Shown piece after piece: positions 1-14,650 of a stretch of DNA of 64,000 nt. The stretch is taken from NCBI GenBank assembly GCA_013420905.1, contig JAAXNY010000017.1:806001-870000 (forward strand). Direction: 5' to 3'. The position numbers and the translations under genes were made by a program. The DNA is from Collybia mongolica (taxonomy: Eukaryota > Basidiomycota > Agaricomycetes > Agaricales > Clitocybaceae). Position 1 is the first letter of the stretch, and every line of letters starts with the position of its first letter. The notes beneath the pieces are model-generated. The model made no database searches. It worked only from the letters and a program-made list of their open reading frames with translations, and was not told where the DNA came from.

Positions 1-94
1 AACTTAGGCGGCAGGGATATGTGTCGAGAGGGAAGGAACGATCGATAGCATACCCATGAAAGCGGAAGTTGATGTTAGAATGTCCTCAATGTAG

Positions 95-214
95 AGAGAG
101 GGGTGGACTCCTGCAGAGTCGATATGCCCAGAGTGTGGCGTGCATATACAGCTCAGTTCATTGCGAAAGGATGTAGAATTCGTGACGGTTCGTGACGGTG
201 CGTCTGAACTGTAA
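95..214 (+). CDS. possible terminal exon of a zinc-ribbon protein (partial, 5' end outside window)
   Basis: A short open frame ends at a TAA (212-214) and contains a Cys-Pro-Glu-Cys-Gly motif. Just upstream, in another frame, is a Cys-Pro-Gln-Cys motif. The four cysteines together would give a C-x2-C...C-x2-C zinc ribbon if an intron or a one-base shift joins them. A TAG at 92-94 could be a 3' splice site. The rest of the gene would lie to the left of the window. The composition is CpG-rich like the neighbouring host genes. This is a weak call: the frame is short and no upstream exon can be confirmed. Confidence 0.2.
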   Translation, partial: REGWTPAESICPECGVHIQLSSLRKDVEFVTVRDGASEL

Positions 215-360
215 TGCCCAGCGGCAAAAACGTTTACGTGGAAATCTGAATTCTGACATATAGGAAATATATACGGAGTTTACTTCGACCACTTGAAAGG
301 GATACCAATAAGTTCTATGTCGCTATGCAGGATGCGCAGAACAAACCTTAACTCCATTCC

Positions 361-1113
361 TTATCCCGAAAAGCTCTTGTGGATTTCAAAGAGCTTCAGA
401 TCCAATTCAGTCACCTTGGCGAAGACCTGGACGGACCAAGGGGTGGCGAGTGCGCTTGCAAATTCGGGTGTATCCTTATACAAATCATTGTCCCAGTCGT
501 ACACAGTGAAGTAGGAAGTGGGAGTCTTTGCTAAGATGGGGTTTGCCTTTCCTGCTAGCTCGAAATGGCTAACAAGCTTGAATCGTCTGGCGCGTTGGAA
601 ACCAGGGACTTTAGAAAGCAAGTCCAGGTGCTCTTCCTCATACCACCGGTTGAAGTCGGCTTCTTCATCTGCGGTCGGTTGTATGGAGACTGCGAGGATG
701 AATTTGGCGGGAGAGTTGGGGTTGAAATGTGGACTCTCCACCGTGGTCATATGACTGTAGACACACCGGTTGAGAAACGTTAGTCTGGAGATGATAGATT
801 TTTCGTTTGCCGAGGCGTTGGTACGAAGAGCTGTGTAAGCTTCGCTGAGTACGATGTCTGGGGAGTCCATATCGTATATAGCGACCCAGGAGGGCGGCTT
901 CCCATCGGTTGCTTTGTAGCGCGCGGCTGATGAGAATCCTGGAACTGTCATACGAGCAGGAGCGTGCTCGTTATCGTACCATGCTGACGAATGTATCATT
1001 TTAGGCTACAAATCGTGATTGTCGATGAGGTGCGTACCATTGAACTCTGTTTCTGACACTTCTGGACCGCATTCTGCAAGTACGAAGAGGAGACCTGCAT
1101 TCGTAGCCGCCAT
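361..1113 (-). CDS. EthD-like / dimeric alpha-beta barrel domain protein
   Basis: Two exons on the minus strand encode 232 residues. Exon 1 is 1113-1038. A 54-bp GT-AG intron (1037-984) joins it in frame to exon 2 (983-361), which ends in TAA. Splicing creates the sequence EFNAWYDNEHAPARMTVPGF, and a second related block, FNRWYEEEHLDLLSKVPGF, lies near residues 135-155. Such paired blocks (WYxxEHxxxxxxVPGF) mark two ferredoxin-like repeats of the EthD/ABM dimeric barrel superfamily, common in fungal secondary and oxidative metabolism but mostly without known substrates. No signal peptide is evident. The start was chosen because it opens with a typical first beta strand (MAATNAGLLFVLAE). The exact reaction is unknown. 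Confidence 0.8.
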
Positions 1114-6077
<4,964 letters not shown>

Positions 6078-6311
6078 TGCGAGGATTGTTATTGAACAAA
6101 TTCTTTTCGCTATCCTGACATTAGGTTGAACGATGACGCGCGTAAATGATTACCCTTTTCTTCATCTTAATGATCTTTATAATTGGCTAATAATTGTAAT
6201 TTATTTAGTTGCATTATATAATATATATGTTTTACAACAAAGAATAATATCATTCTTTTTTTCTTGGCTTTAAAAAACCATTTTTTGGTTAAATTATAAT
6301 ATCAAGCACGA
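6078..6311. other. AT-rich flank; boundary between host gene and repeat block
   Basis: Downstream of the kinase stop codon the sequence quickly becomes AT-rich, with runs such as atataatatatatg. CpG almost vanishes from about 6150 onward. It contains the likely 3' untranslated end of the kinase gene. No open frame or repeat was recognised here. Confidence 0.5.
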
Positions 6312-6328
6312 GGGTAATAACGTAAGTC

Positions 6329-6493
6329 TTTTTTTTTTTTTTTTTGGTCATATAATAATATTAAGTGCATGTGGGTTTGACCCAGCTACATGTGGGCATA
6401 AACACCTATTACCACTAAGTAATCTGTAATGGGCCATCAGGGTGGAGCTGTACACTAAGTTGCTCTCCAGGTCATATTACAGGTCTAGACTGA
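6329..6493 (-). mobile_element. SINE-like retroposon, minus orientation, with target duplication
   Basis: Read on the minus strand, this 165-bp unit ends in a poly(A) tail (a run of about 17 T on plus from 6329). It is flanked by a 17-bp direct repeat with one mismatch (6312-6328 and 6494-6510, GGGTAATAAYGTAAGTC). The minus strand contains GGGTCAAACCC, close to the RNA polymerase III B-box of tRNA-derived SINEs. The same 3' segment forms the tail of a longer element at 9708-10657. It encodes nothing and would depend on a LINE for mobility. It could also be a 5'-truncated copy of the longer family. Confidence 0.7.
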
Positions 6494-6510
6494 GGGTAAT
6501 AATGTAAGTC

Positions 6511-6818
6511 ACCAGACAACAAATCACTGTTTGAACCCTTCTTGATCTTGTACCACCACTATCTTGTGGCTGTACACTGCCTCATGGCATTGGCCACTGG
6601 CTCGCTCAAGTTATCTAACCACATCTGCTGCTCCCATAAGGTAGAGCCCTTGCTCCCTTTTTATACTAACATTCTCCACAGCCTAGCTCATCTAAATTGT
6701 GGGGTATTACTCCCAATTTCACAGAAAACTAGGGTCATACCCAAAGATCTGTATCCCTCACATCCCCTCCACTAAGTTTGGGGCTTGTATGATCCCCATG
6801 CCTGACCTTAGGGCTTCT
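6511..6818. other. unassigned sequence between SINE and LTR
   Basis: About 300 bp with only a short plus-strand open frame (6542-6775) and no recognised domain. CpG is rare. It lies to the left of the LTR that begins at 6819. Nothing more can be said. Confidence 0.3.
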
Positions 6819-6836
6819 TGTTAGAATTGGCCTGTA

Positions 6837-8458
6837 CAGTAGCTCAAAAAACTGTCCCAATGTTTGGTCATTTTATAATGATTTACTCATAACAGAGTAC
6901 TGGGGATTAATATCATTCTGAGAAAAATATATATGATACTACACCATATTAGCTTTGAAATGAGCCCCTACTTTCCTTATTTGAATAAAATCTCATTTCA
7001 TAACAAATTGAACAAAATAATTACTCATTGGGACAGTTTTTTGACCTACATCTCCAAAGTCTCTATTTACACAATTAATACTTGGTATGACCACCTTTTG
7101 CCTTAATAACTGCTTGAACCCTTCTAGGCATGCTTTCTATAAGTGTCTGGCATGTTTCTGGTGGAATTCCATTCCATTCCACTACCACCCTATCCCACAA
7201 CTCATGTACTCCTTTGGGGGCTGTTGGGTATTTCTTAAGTGCCTTCTTCAACACTACCCAGAGATGTTCAATGGGGTTGATGTCAGGGGATTGTGCTGGC
7301 CAGACCATAACATCAATGTTGTTGTCTTCAAACCACTTGGTTGCCTTGTTGGATGCATGTTTGGGGTCATTGTCCTGCTGAAACATCCTCTCTCCCTCTG
7401 GCATCTCCAGCTTTTCAAAGCTTTCCACTACTCCCCCATCCAAAATCTGGCAGTATTGGTCTGCATTCATAATCCCCTGGACCTCTGTAAGCACTCCTAC
7501 TCCATTCCACCCCATACAACCCCACACCATAAGATTATTTCCTCCTCCATGTTTGACAGTAGGAGTGGTGGTTCTGTCAGAAAGTGGTTCTCCCTTCTTC
7601 TTCCAAGTATAAGTCCTTCCATCTGACCCAATCCTGTTGATTTTGACCTCATCTGACCATAAGATCCTTTTCCAATCCTCCACTGTCCAGTTTTCATGGT
7701 ATCTTGCCCATTGAAGATGTTGCAGTCAATGAGCCTTTTTGAGAAGAGGACATTTTCTCTTGACAACACTACAAAAGTCATTCTTTTTGAGTGCATTCCT
7801 GACTGTTTGGGGTGTGACAGGGTTGGGAAGAGTTTGGTTGATGAAATGGGTGGCCTCTACAGCATTATCAAGCCTTCCAGTGGTGATTTGTTGAATAATT
7901 GACTGTTTGTCACCAGGAGAGAGCTTAGAAGGACATCCCCCCCTGTGGTTTTCCTTGTCCATATCCAGTTCCTTCTTGATTCTCCCAATGGTAGACTTTC
8001 CCAGAGTGGTTTTGGACTGGATCTGATGCAAGGTATGTATAGCCTTCTTGAAGAAGGGAGATCACAGAAAGGCGTTGGGTAGAAGATGTAGGTCTCATGG
8101 GATGATGGGGGAAGGAAAGAATGATTGTAATGATGGAAACATGTTGAATTTATATCAACATGGTCACATGACTTTGTTTATTGTTCCCACAATACATCAC
8201 ATGGTGTTAAAGCTTGCTGCAGTAAAGATCTTGCCAAAATTAAGCATAGGTCAAAAAACTGTCCCAATGAGTAATTATTTTGTTCAATTTGTGATGAAAT
8301 GAGATCTTATTCAAATAAGGAAAGTAGGGGCTCATTTCAAAGCTAATATGGTGTAGTATTATATATATTTTTCTCAGAATGATATTAATCCCCAGTACTC
8401 TGTTATAAGTAAATCATTATAAAATGACCAAACATTGGGACAGTTTTTTGAGCTACTG
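6837..8458 (-). mobile_element. Tc1-like DNA transposon 1 (defective)
   Basis: A 1622-bp element flanked by TA dinucleotides (6835-6836 and 8459-8460). Its terminal inverted repeats are about 215 bp, starting CAGTAGCTCAAAAAACTG. It is inserted inside LTR copy A, so it is younger than that LTR. The transposase gene lies on the minus strand and carries a nonsense codon and a frameshift. The TIR outer ends are near-identical in motif to those of the second Tc1-like element at 56731-58338, although the internal TIR sequences differ. Confidence 0.92.
7075..8098 (-). pseudogene. Tc1/mariner DD34E transposase, broken
   Basis: This encodes a transposase of about 340 residues, cut by one frameshift and one stop. 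The N-terminal helix-turn-helix part (near 8031-7726) aligns with the intact copy at 56958-57977. The catalytic core carries WSDE, QQDNDPKH and AQSPDINPIEHLW, i.e. the two Asp and the Glu. Defects: a one-base shift near 8036 after the likely start ATG (8098-8096), and an in-frame TGA at 7728-7726 where the homologue has Arg, consistent with CGA-to-TGA. Otherwise the frame is open to the C-terminal GGHTKY. A nonfunctional enzyme is inferred. Confidence 0.9.
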
Positions 8459-9104
8459 TATATATAGCTTAGCTTGGTATTGTTTTGCTTCTTTCATTGT
8501 TCTATTGTTCTATTGTTCCATTGTTTATTGTACTCTACTATTGTTCCTACAGGTATATAGGTGTAGAGTAGCTTGTTCTGGAGTCCCCAGTTTCTTACTC
8601 AGGACTCCAGGTTAGTACTCACTTATATTAGTGAATATACAAGTTTCTTACTCAGGACTCCAGCTCTAGGCTTCCACCTTTAACAACAAGGCCAAGGGAA
8701 GTGGGGGAAACAGTGGAAAAGGACGCGGAATGAGGGGATGGTGCGGAAAGGGTACCCCAAGGGGCGGAGGGAGGTCAGTCTTAGAACATCATTCACTTAC
8801 ACACTCACCACACAGAGCATCCCCCCCTCCAGGAAAATGTCAGGAACCCAAAACAAGGAGGACACGGCCACCAATGCCCAAGGTGCCCCAGTGCACCTGA
8901 CTGCATGCGTTCTTTTTTTTTTTAATTGCATCCGTTACTAATTCCCCATCCCAGGACCAAATGTGTGCTTGATGCAGGAACTGCCAGCATTGCACCCCCA
9001 CCTCGTGCACAATCAGCCACCATGCCCACCCTGCCAGTGCAGGGCAAAGTCACCCAAATGACAACCAGGTGTCTGCAATGCTTGGATATCAAGACAATAC
9101 CCAA

Positions 9105-9416
9105 GGAAGGCAACAACAACAACAACAACAGTGATGAAGATAGCAACAGCAACAGCAATGATGGCAACAGCAGTAGCAGTGACAAGGATGGAGAAGCGGA
9201 CAAATACAATGAAAACAAAAACAAAAATGAGGATGAGGATGAGGACAAGGATGAGGACAAAAATGAGAACAAAAACAAAAACAAGGACAAGGATGAGAAC
9301 AGAAACAAAAATGAAGACAAGGATGAGGATGACAACAAAAACAAGAACAAGGACAAGGACAAGGACAAAAACAAGAATGAGGACAAGGACAAGGACAAGG
9401 ACAAAAATGATGATGA
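9105..9416 (+). repeat. degenerate trinucleotide/hexanucleotide coding repeat (AAC, GAC, AAG, GAG units)
   Basis: About 310 bp is built from AACAAC, GACAAG, AACAAA and GATGAG-type units. In the host gene's frame it encodes a tract of alternating Asn, Lys, Asp and Glu. It is likely prone to replication slippage. The tract is long and imperfect, and keeps the reading frame throughout. Confidence 0.8.
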
Positions 9417-9707
9417 AGGTGTGGACAAAGGTGAGCTGCACAACAATGGAGCACACAATGGCAATGACGAGGGGAAGGCCAGCAACAAGCCAGTGCCACC
9501 CCACACCACCACAGCTGGTAACGACAATGGCAAGGCCTCCATGCCAATCCCTGACACTGTTCAAGAAGCCACCCAGGACAATGCAGAAGGCTGGGGTGAT
9601 GAGAAGGGTGAGGATGAAGGTACTGATGGTAGGCTATACCTACTCATTCCACACTATACATCTTTTACATCTACTTTACTAGCTATGGGACCCAACACAG
9701 ATACATG

Positions 9708-10657
9708 TTTTTTTTTTTTTTTTTTTTTTTTGGTCATATAATAATATTAAGCACATGTGGGTTTGACCCAGCTACATGTGGGCAGAAATACCTATTACCA
9801 CTAAGTAATCTGTAGTGGGCCATCAGGGTGGAGCTGTACACTAAGTTGCTCTCCAGGTCATATTACAGGTCTAGACTGAGGATACCTGCAGTCCAATGGT
9901 ATTATACTGTACCATGTCTGAACCTCCCAATGCCTTAAGGGTCTGCCTTCACTTGTCAGGGCATGGTCCCCTCCCTTCACGTTGGTACCCTGTTCCACTC
10001 CCCCCCTGGTATTTTCAGGTCACCCTGGAAACCCATTACTCCCCCCCAGTGTCGAAGATAAATGTCCAATCTAAATGAACAACCCATACCTCAAACCTGC
10101 TCCCCCTCTCCTGAATCCCCCTATTACTTGCCCCCCTGTTCCACACCGCTCTCCCAAAGCAATGACTCCCCTCCAAAATGAGGCCGCCAAATCCCACCAT
10201 TGGACAATAAACTGGCATTCTCCCCAAGAGGTGTGCAGGAACAGTAGCTGATCGGGGGCCAGACCCCGTCCTCCTTTTGTATTTGGGTGTAGTGGTTAAG
10301 CAAGTATGAATAAATTGTCAAAAATGTTGGTGGAGACACTCCCTAAGGATCTGCGCAAAGCAGAGTACAAGAGTTGTGGTGTCCTTGTGTGGCCTGGTAG
10401 TTGATAAGGTGGATGTGAACAGATTAGTGAAGCCCCCAGTACAGGCAAGATGAGATGACCCTGCAGATAGTCAGGATCAGCTCTGATAAGTTAGAAATTT
10501 GGATATGGTATAAAAGGATAGTGGCCCAGGCCGAAAGAATGGTCTGATGAAAGGTGATCTTGATTAGGGATGAGGTGTTAGGTAGTTTAGGGACAACCTA
10601 GTGCAGGAGGGACAAATTCCCACAGTCGGATGGTGGTGGTAAAAGATCAAGAAGTGT
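9708..10657 (-). mobile_element. non-autonomous poly(A) retroposon, minus orientation, about 950 bp
   Basis: On the minus strand it starts near 10657 and ends in poly(A) (a T-run from about 9708). It is bounded by a perfect 15-bp direct repeat CAACACAGATACATG (9693-9707 and 10658-10672). Its last 165 bp match the SINE-like copy at 6329-6493. The upstream 780 bp are not found elsewhere in the window and contain no coding frame I can identify. It lies in an intron of the unidentified gene, in antisense orientation. It may be a full-length non-autonomous element or a SINE fused to a foreign 5' piece. Confidence 0.8.
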
Positions 10658-11996
10658 CAACACAGATACATGTAAACTTTGTATTAAGAAATTGAAAATA
10701 AAAATAATAATTGACTTTTATCAATATAAATAGGGGGAGATATCCATATGTCCAGCCCTCCAATTAGTCCACCCAAATTTTATGGTGCTTCTTGCACAAC
10801 TGTGGGGATTATTAGGGGGGGGGGCACAAGGGAATGCCTTGAACCATGCAGACCTGCAGGAGCTTGGCTCTATGGACAATTTCCCAGTTATATCTCAACA
10901 AGGCCATGTTCAGGTCTATACCAACAGAAAAAGACAAGGTTTACCAACCTTTTTTAAACATGATGTAACCTCTACTCTTGGACCAGTTCTAGAGACCTTA
11001 TCTGATCTCCTATCACCAGTTCATAGTAAGTATATTCAATCTTAATAACCTAATTTCTTTTTGACCATATAGTAACAGAACAAAACCAATGCATTTTTGT
11101 ATTTGAAGAGACTGGCTGGGCTATAAAGGGAAAGTACAAAACAGCACTCAGAAAAAATGATGAAGCTGTTTGGGTGGCCAAAAATGGAAAATAAACTCTT
11201 GATTTTTATATTGTAAGTTTTTTTTTATGCACTTGTTATATCATTTCCTAACTAACTAAACTTCATTCCTAATTATTCCACTCAGGAGTCTGATAATCCA
11301 TCTACAAGTTGCCACTCATCTATTCCATACTCTATTGCTTCTGATCCTCCAGCTTCTAGTACTGTTACACATGCTCCAAGCCCTGATTCATTCTCTAGTA
11401 CTGTTGACTCTGGCTCTGGTTCTGGTTCTGGTTTTGCTTCTGGCTCTGACTCAGTAGATCCACTCAAGGCAGCTATCTTAACTAAGCTAGGGGTGCCTGC
11501 ACATCTTGCTAGTCATCAGGACTGGGGTCTTTGTAGTTCTTTTGCTAAGTGGAAAGGTTATCTAGATGCCTGCTCTGCTTATAAGGAGTTTGTGGAGACT
11601 AAGAAATAGACTGGGCCAGTACTGACTGGAAGAGCTCTAATTGAGCTTTTTGTCTCTAAGTCCCACTTCCATGACCATTTTACTATGTTTGGGGATGTCA
11701 TTCAATTCCCTGAAATGGTTGAGTGGCTGGAAAAGTCTGGAAGTGATTCTGTATTTAACAAGGAGGTCTGGGGCTATCACAAGGTCAACTACAACTTTAA
11801 AGATCTGGCTAAATGGTTGGACCTGGAAAAGAAGAGGCATTTGGAGGAGGAGAATTCTAAGAAGAAGTCTGAGAAAAAGAAGAAAGGCAAGGAGCAAGAG
11901 AAAGGGGAGGGGAGTTCTAAGAAAGGAGGAAAGGATTCAAAGGATAAAGGCTCAGGTGGAAAAAAGGGGGGAAAGAAATCTAAGCAAGTCAAGTAA

Positions 11997-12507
11997 ATAA
12001 ATGTGTATTAGAGTATTATTCCAACTATCCTGTTTTCTTGTTGGTTCTTTTTACAGTCTACAGCTGCTATCTGGAATGTTCTTAAGAATGTCCTTTTTTT
12101 CTGGGACTTGGATCTGATTATCTGGCATTTCTCTGGAGTGTTCTTATTTTTTTGGAACTTGGCTTTTATTATCTGGAATCTTTCAATCTTACTCTGGCTA
12201 ATTATGGGACTGGGTTATTTGCCATTGGCATCAGCTACATCTGAAAAAGCTCCATTTCCATATGTCTCTTTTAAAGTGTTCAGTGATTTTATCCTAAACA
12301 ACTTCAATCCAACAATATCACTGTCATCTGTTCTACTGGTTTTATTTACCATGACAGACAATACAGATGTTCTGAGCTTACATGCAAGACAAAAAAATCC
12401 TATATGTATATAGTACAGAAATTAAATCTCCCATATCTGGATGGATTCAAGCCTTAGCTCGTGCACTGCATGAAAAGATGGGGAATGACAGTGATGAACT
12501 TTTCCAG
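11997..12507. other. unassigned AT-rich sequence
   Basis: The region lies after the stop codon of the unidentified gene and before the Helitron module. A plus-strand open frame (12108-12413) is hydrophobic but low in complexity, and I do not recognise it. Repeated pieces resembling 'ctggaatgttctt' occur at 12070-12180. CpG is nearly absent. Confidence 0.3.
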
Positions 12508-13434
12508 ACTTGGGTGGAGTGAGCCAACACACTGTGTGGCAGGTACTCGTTCTTTATTTCTTTTCTTAGGAGAAATAAGTCCATTCCACATTCAGGAAGT
12601 TGTAAAAATGACTAGAAACAATGTAGATGATAGTTTATAGAGGTCATGTGACCATGGGAAAATGTTACCAAGTATACAAGCAATGCCTGTGCACAAAGCC
12701 CAATGCCATAGCTTGCCTGGTTATGAAGAAAACACAAAAACCATCAGAACTAACTTTTACCAGGATCATGTACACTAAATAAGCATTTAGATTGTTGTCA
12801 TGTATTTGGTATACTTATGTGGTGGAATAGATCATGTGACATGTGTCAATAAATAGAGAAATCAATCCTCTTTGTATTTCAGGTAAATATAGTAGTAGTT
12901 GTTGATTATTCCAATGTTTAGCATAATTTCCCACAAGGGTCATGTTTGGTCAGGGTCATTGTTGTTATAAGATGTTTGTTCACCCCTGGCATAACACACA
13001 GACCTTCAAAACTAGCTGAATCTGGACATTTCTAATATTTCGCTCAAAATAGACCGTGGGAAAAATGTGCTCAACAAGGAAATTGTAGAGCCATGTTTGT
13101 ACATTCCAACCATATAAAAACAAAGTTAATAGCTTTACTGGCTATGGAGAAAAACACAAAATAAATTTTGAAACACAATGCTTTGAAATATTAGATATGC
13201 ATAATTTTGATGGCATCATCAAAAGCATTATGTAAGCATCCCAAATACATGCAAATCATGTCACAATACTTTGTATTTGTGGAGAAATGCTGTAAAAAGC
13301 CATAAGAGAAGAAAAATCCCATTATGGAAATATTTTCCCGTGGTGTTGAAATATGAATGAATGAATGAATCACCTTTTTGCCCGAAAACTGGGTTGATAA
13401 AGAACTCGTCTTTAGTAAACTAAAGAACTTGTAA
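12508..13434 (+). mobile_element. non-autonomous Helitron module (3' region), copy 1
   Basis: This is homologous to the sequence that follows the Helitron coding region at 40865-41735 and to copies at 17289-18240, 43784-44262 and 63604-64000. It ends with an imperfect palindrome CTTTAGTAAACTAAAG followed by AACTTGTAA, the type of terminal hairpin expected at a Helitron 3' end. It includes a short ATGA/ATTC microsatellite near 13354-13369. It encodes no protein. It abuts the left inverted repeat of the composite at 13435. Similarity to the other copies starts at TTGGGTGGAGTG. Confidence 0.7.
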
Positions 13435-13589
13435 CTTCAAAAAGTTTACTGATCATATTCTAATGAAATCTCAGAACACTTCAAACTTACTAACCGTGGG
13501 AAAAACAACACTGGATCTTGTTGGGTACGCTGAATTTTCCCCACAAACCCAGGATGATGAATGAGTTACTTACGTAAACATAAGGACTT

Positions 13590-14245
13590 GTAACATGTGG
13601 TGTCTGTGGTGCAGCAGAGGTAGGAATGTGATTCCAGACATGTATGTGTGCAGCTAGACAATGCTCCCAAAATGATGCAGGCAGGTGGGATTCAATAAGC
13701 ATAGCAATAATATCATCTGCCATAGTCCTGTTGGCTCACTCAGCAACACCATTCTGCTGTGGTCTGTTGTGAGTAGTGTGCCTTCTCTCAATGCCACACA
13801 GGTCTGTGAATTTAATGAACTCATTGGACATGTATTCTCCCCCTTTGTCATCCTGCATGGCCTTGATCTTCTTGTCTTTGAAGTGGTTCTCTGCATGAGC
13901 TTTAAAGACTTGGAATGCATATACAAGCCTGGCTTTTCCGCTTCAGTGGCACAGAAGCCTTGAAATCAGTGCAGTCATCAATGAATGTCATCCAGTAGAG
14001 TGAACCAGCATGGGATTTGACTGGTAAAGGTCCATGGAGATCAGTGTGAATGAGTTGCAGAGGCTCTTTTGCATGATGCCCAGTAGAGGGAAAGGGATTA
14101 GACTTCATTTTGCCTGCAAGACAAGGTTCACAAATGGGATCTGGCTTCTGAGATGAATTGACATTCATTCCTGTTACCAACTGCTCTCTGACCATTCTGT
14201 GCACATCTGCATAATTGTGGTGTGCAAGGCATTGATGCCACAGGG
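13590..14245 (-). pseudogene. Copia pol fragment (GAG-pre-integrase and integrase core)
   Basis: On the minus strand from about 14245 downward, the translation shows LWHQCLAHHNYADVHRMV, then the CEPCLAGK zinc-binding type motif, the start of the integrase core (HTDLHGPLPV, FIDDCTD) and, after a frameshift near 13915, DDKGGEYMS, PQQNGVAE and ANRTMADDI. An in-frame TGA follows PQQNGVAE. The order is that of Ty1/Copia polyproteins. It ends abruptly at the left inverted repeat. This is the same region that is deleted from the Copia element at 27.5-31.9 kb, so it derives from another copy. Clearly a relic. Confidence 0.85.
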
Positions 14246-14270
14246 AAACCCTAACCCTAAAACCTAAAAA
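14246..14270. repeat. short telomere-like tract (CCCTAA units) at a fragment junction
   Basis: The plus strand reads AAACCCTAACCCTAAAACCT, i.e. about two and a half units of the TTAGGG-type telomeric repeat on the minus strand. It lies exactly between the Copia fragment and the helicase-derived fragment, and neither related copy elsewhere in the window has it. Such interstitial tracts are known to arise when telomeric sequence is captured during break repair. The tract is short, so chance cannot be excluded. Confidence 0.5.
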
Positions 14271-14650
14271 GTGTATGTTAACATGGGTGTGGTCTTCTCT
14301 CCTGTGTGCCCAACAACAAATACAGGCTGTAGAAAAATGTTCCACCAACCAATGAGCTTGCAAAATGGAGATGGAGTACTGTTCTGAAACAATATCTTGG
14401 CCCAGCAAGAGCCATGAATGGACTGAGGTGAGTCTAAGCCCTATGTTTGTTGCAGGAGGAAGGTCAAGGCCAGTGGCTTGGATAAATGAATTAGGTTAAA
14501 TTTAGATTCCCTAGAGATCCTTCACTCACCAATAGACTTCGCATTGAGAATATTTCAGGAAATTACGATGCCCTGTGGTTTTACGGTTGTGACTTTGATT
14601 TGACCTATGTAGCATACGTTACAAAGGTGCGTATTCCCATCAAGCATTAT
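14271..14650 (-). pseudogene. fragment of the OrsD/RecQ-type helicase gene
   Basis: The minus-strand sequence matches the plus-strand segment 21590-21970 of the helicase pseudogene, including the pieces around CTGGGCCAAGATATTG and GAGAAGACCACACCCATG. It carries no complete domain. It is fused to Copia sequence at the telomere-like tract and stops at the right inverted repeat. Identity by eye is high but with several indels. Confidence 0.75.

Larger units (their letters stand above)
6819..8685 (+). mobile_element. LTR family 1, copy A, split by a Tc1-like element
   Basis: The LTR starts TGTTAGAATTGG at 6819 and ends TTTAACA at 8685; family 1 LTRs start TGTTAGAATTGACC. It is interrupted after 6836 by the Tc1-like insertion and resumes at 8459. 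It matches the 3' LTR of the Copia element at 31678-31875. It contains the variable TTGTTCTATTGTTC minisatellite and the long form of the internal segment at 8611-8663 (see findings). The five bases on each side (cttct and acaag) do not match, so this is not a simple solo LTR insertion. CpG is depleted. Confidence 0.85.
8837..11996 (+). pseudogene. unidentified multi-exon gene with Asn/Lys/Asp-rich repeat and Lys-rich C-terminus, broken
   Basis: Several open stretches appear to belong to one gene. There is a possible first exon from ATG 8837 (MSGTQNKED...). A second exon, about 8940-9629, contains a long Asn/Lys/Asp/Glu repeat and ends at a GTAGGC donor. A third lies at about 10780-11025, a fourth at about 11072-11213, and the last runs from about 11286 to the TAA at 11994-11996. 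The last exons join through a clear intron (GTAAGT...ACTCAG). The C-terminus is very Lys/Glu/Ser-rich, suggesting a nuclear or nucleic-acid-binding protein. Two in-frame stops, TAA 11192-11194 and TAG 11607-11609, are both explained by C-to-T changes in Gln codons. A retroposon (9708-10657) sits in an intron. I do not recognise the family. Confidence 0.5.

Noticed and set aside
8922..9557. Very Leu/Ser-rich 211-codon frame on the minus strand
   Set aside because: It is the antisense reading of the AAC/GAC/AAG repeat; the plus frame fits the flanking exons.
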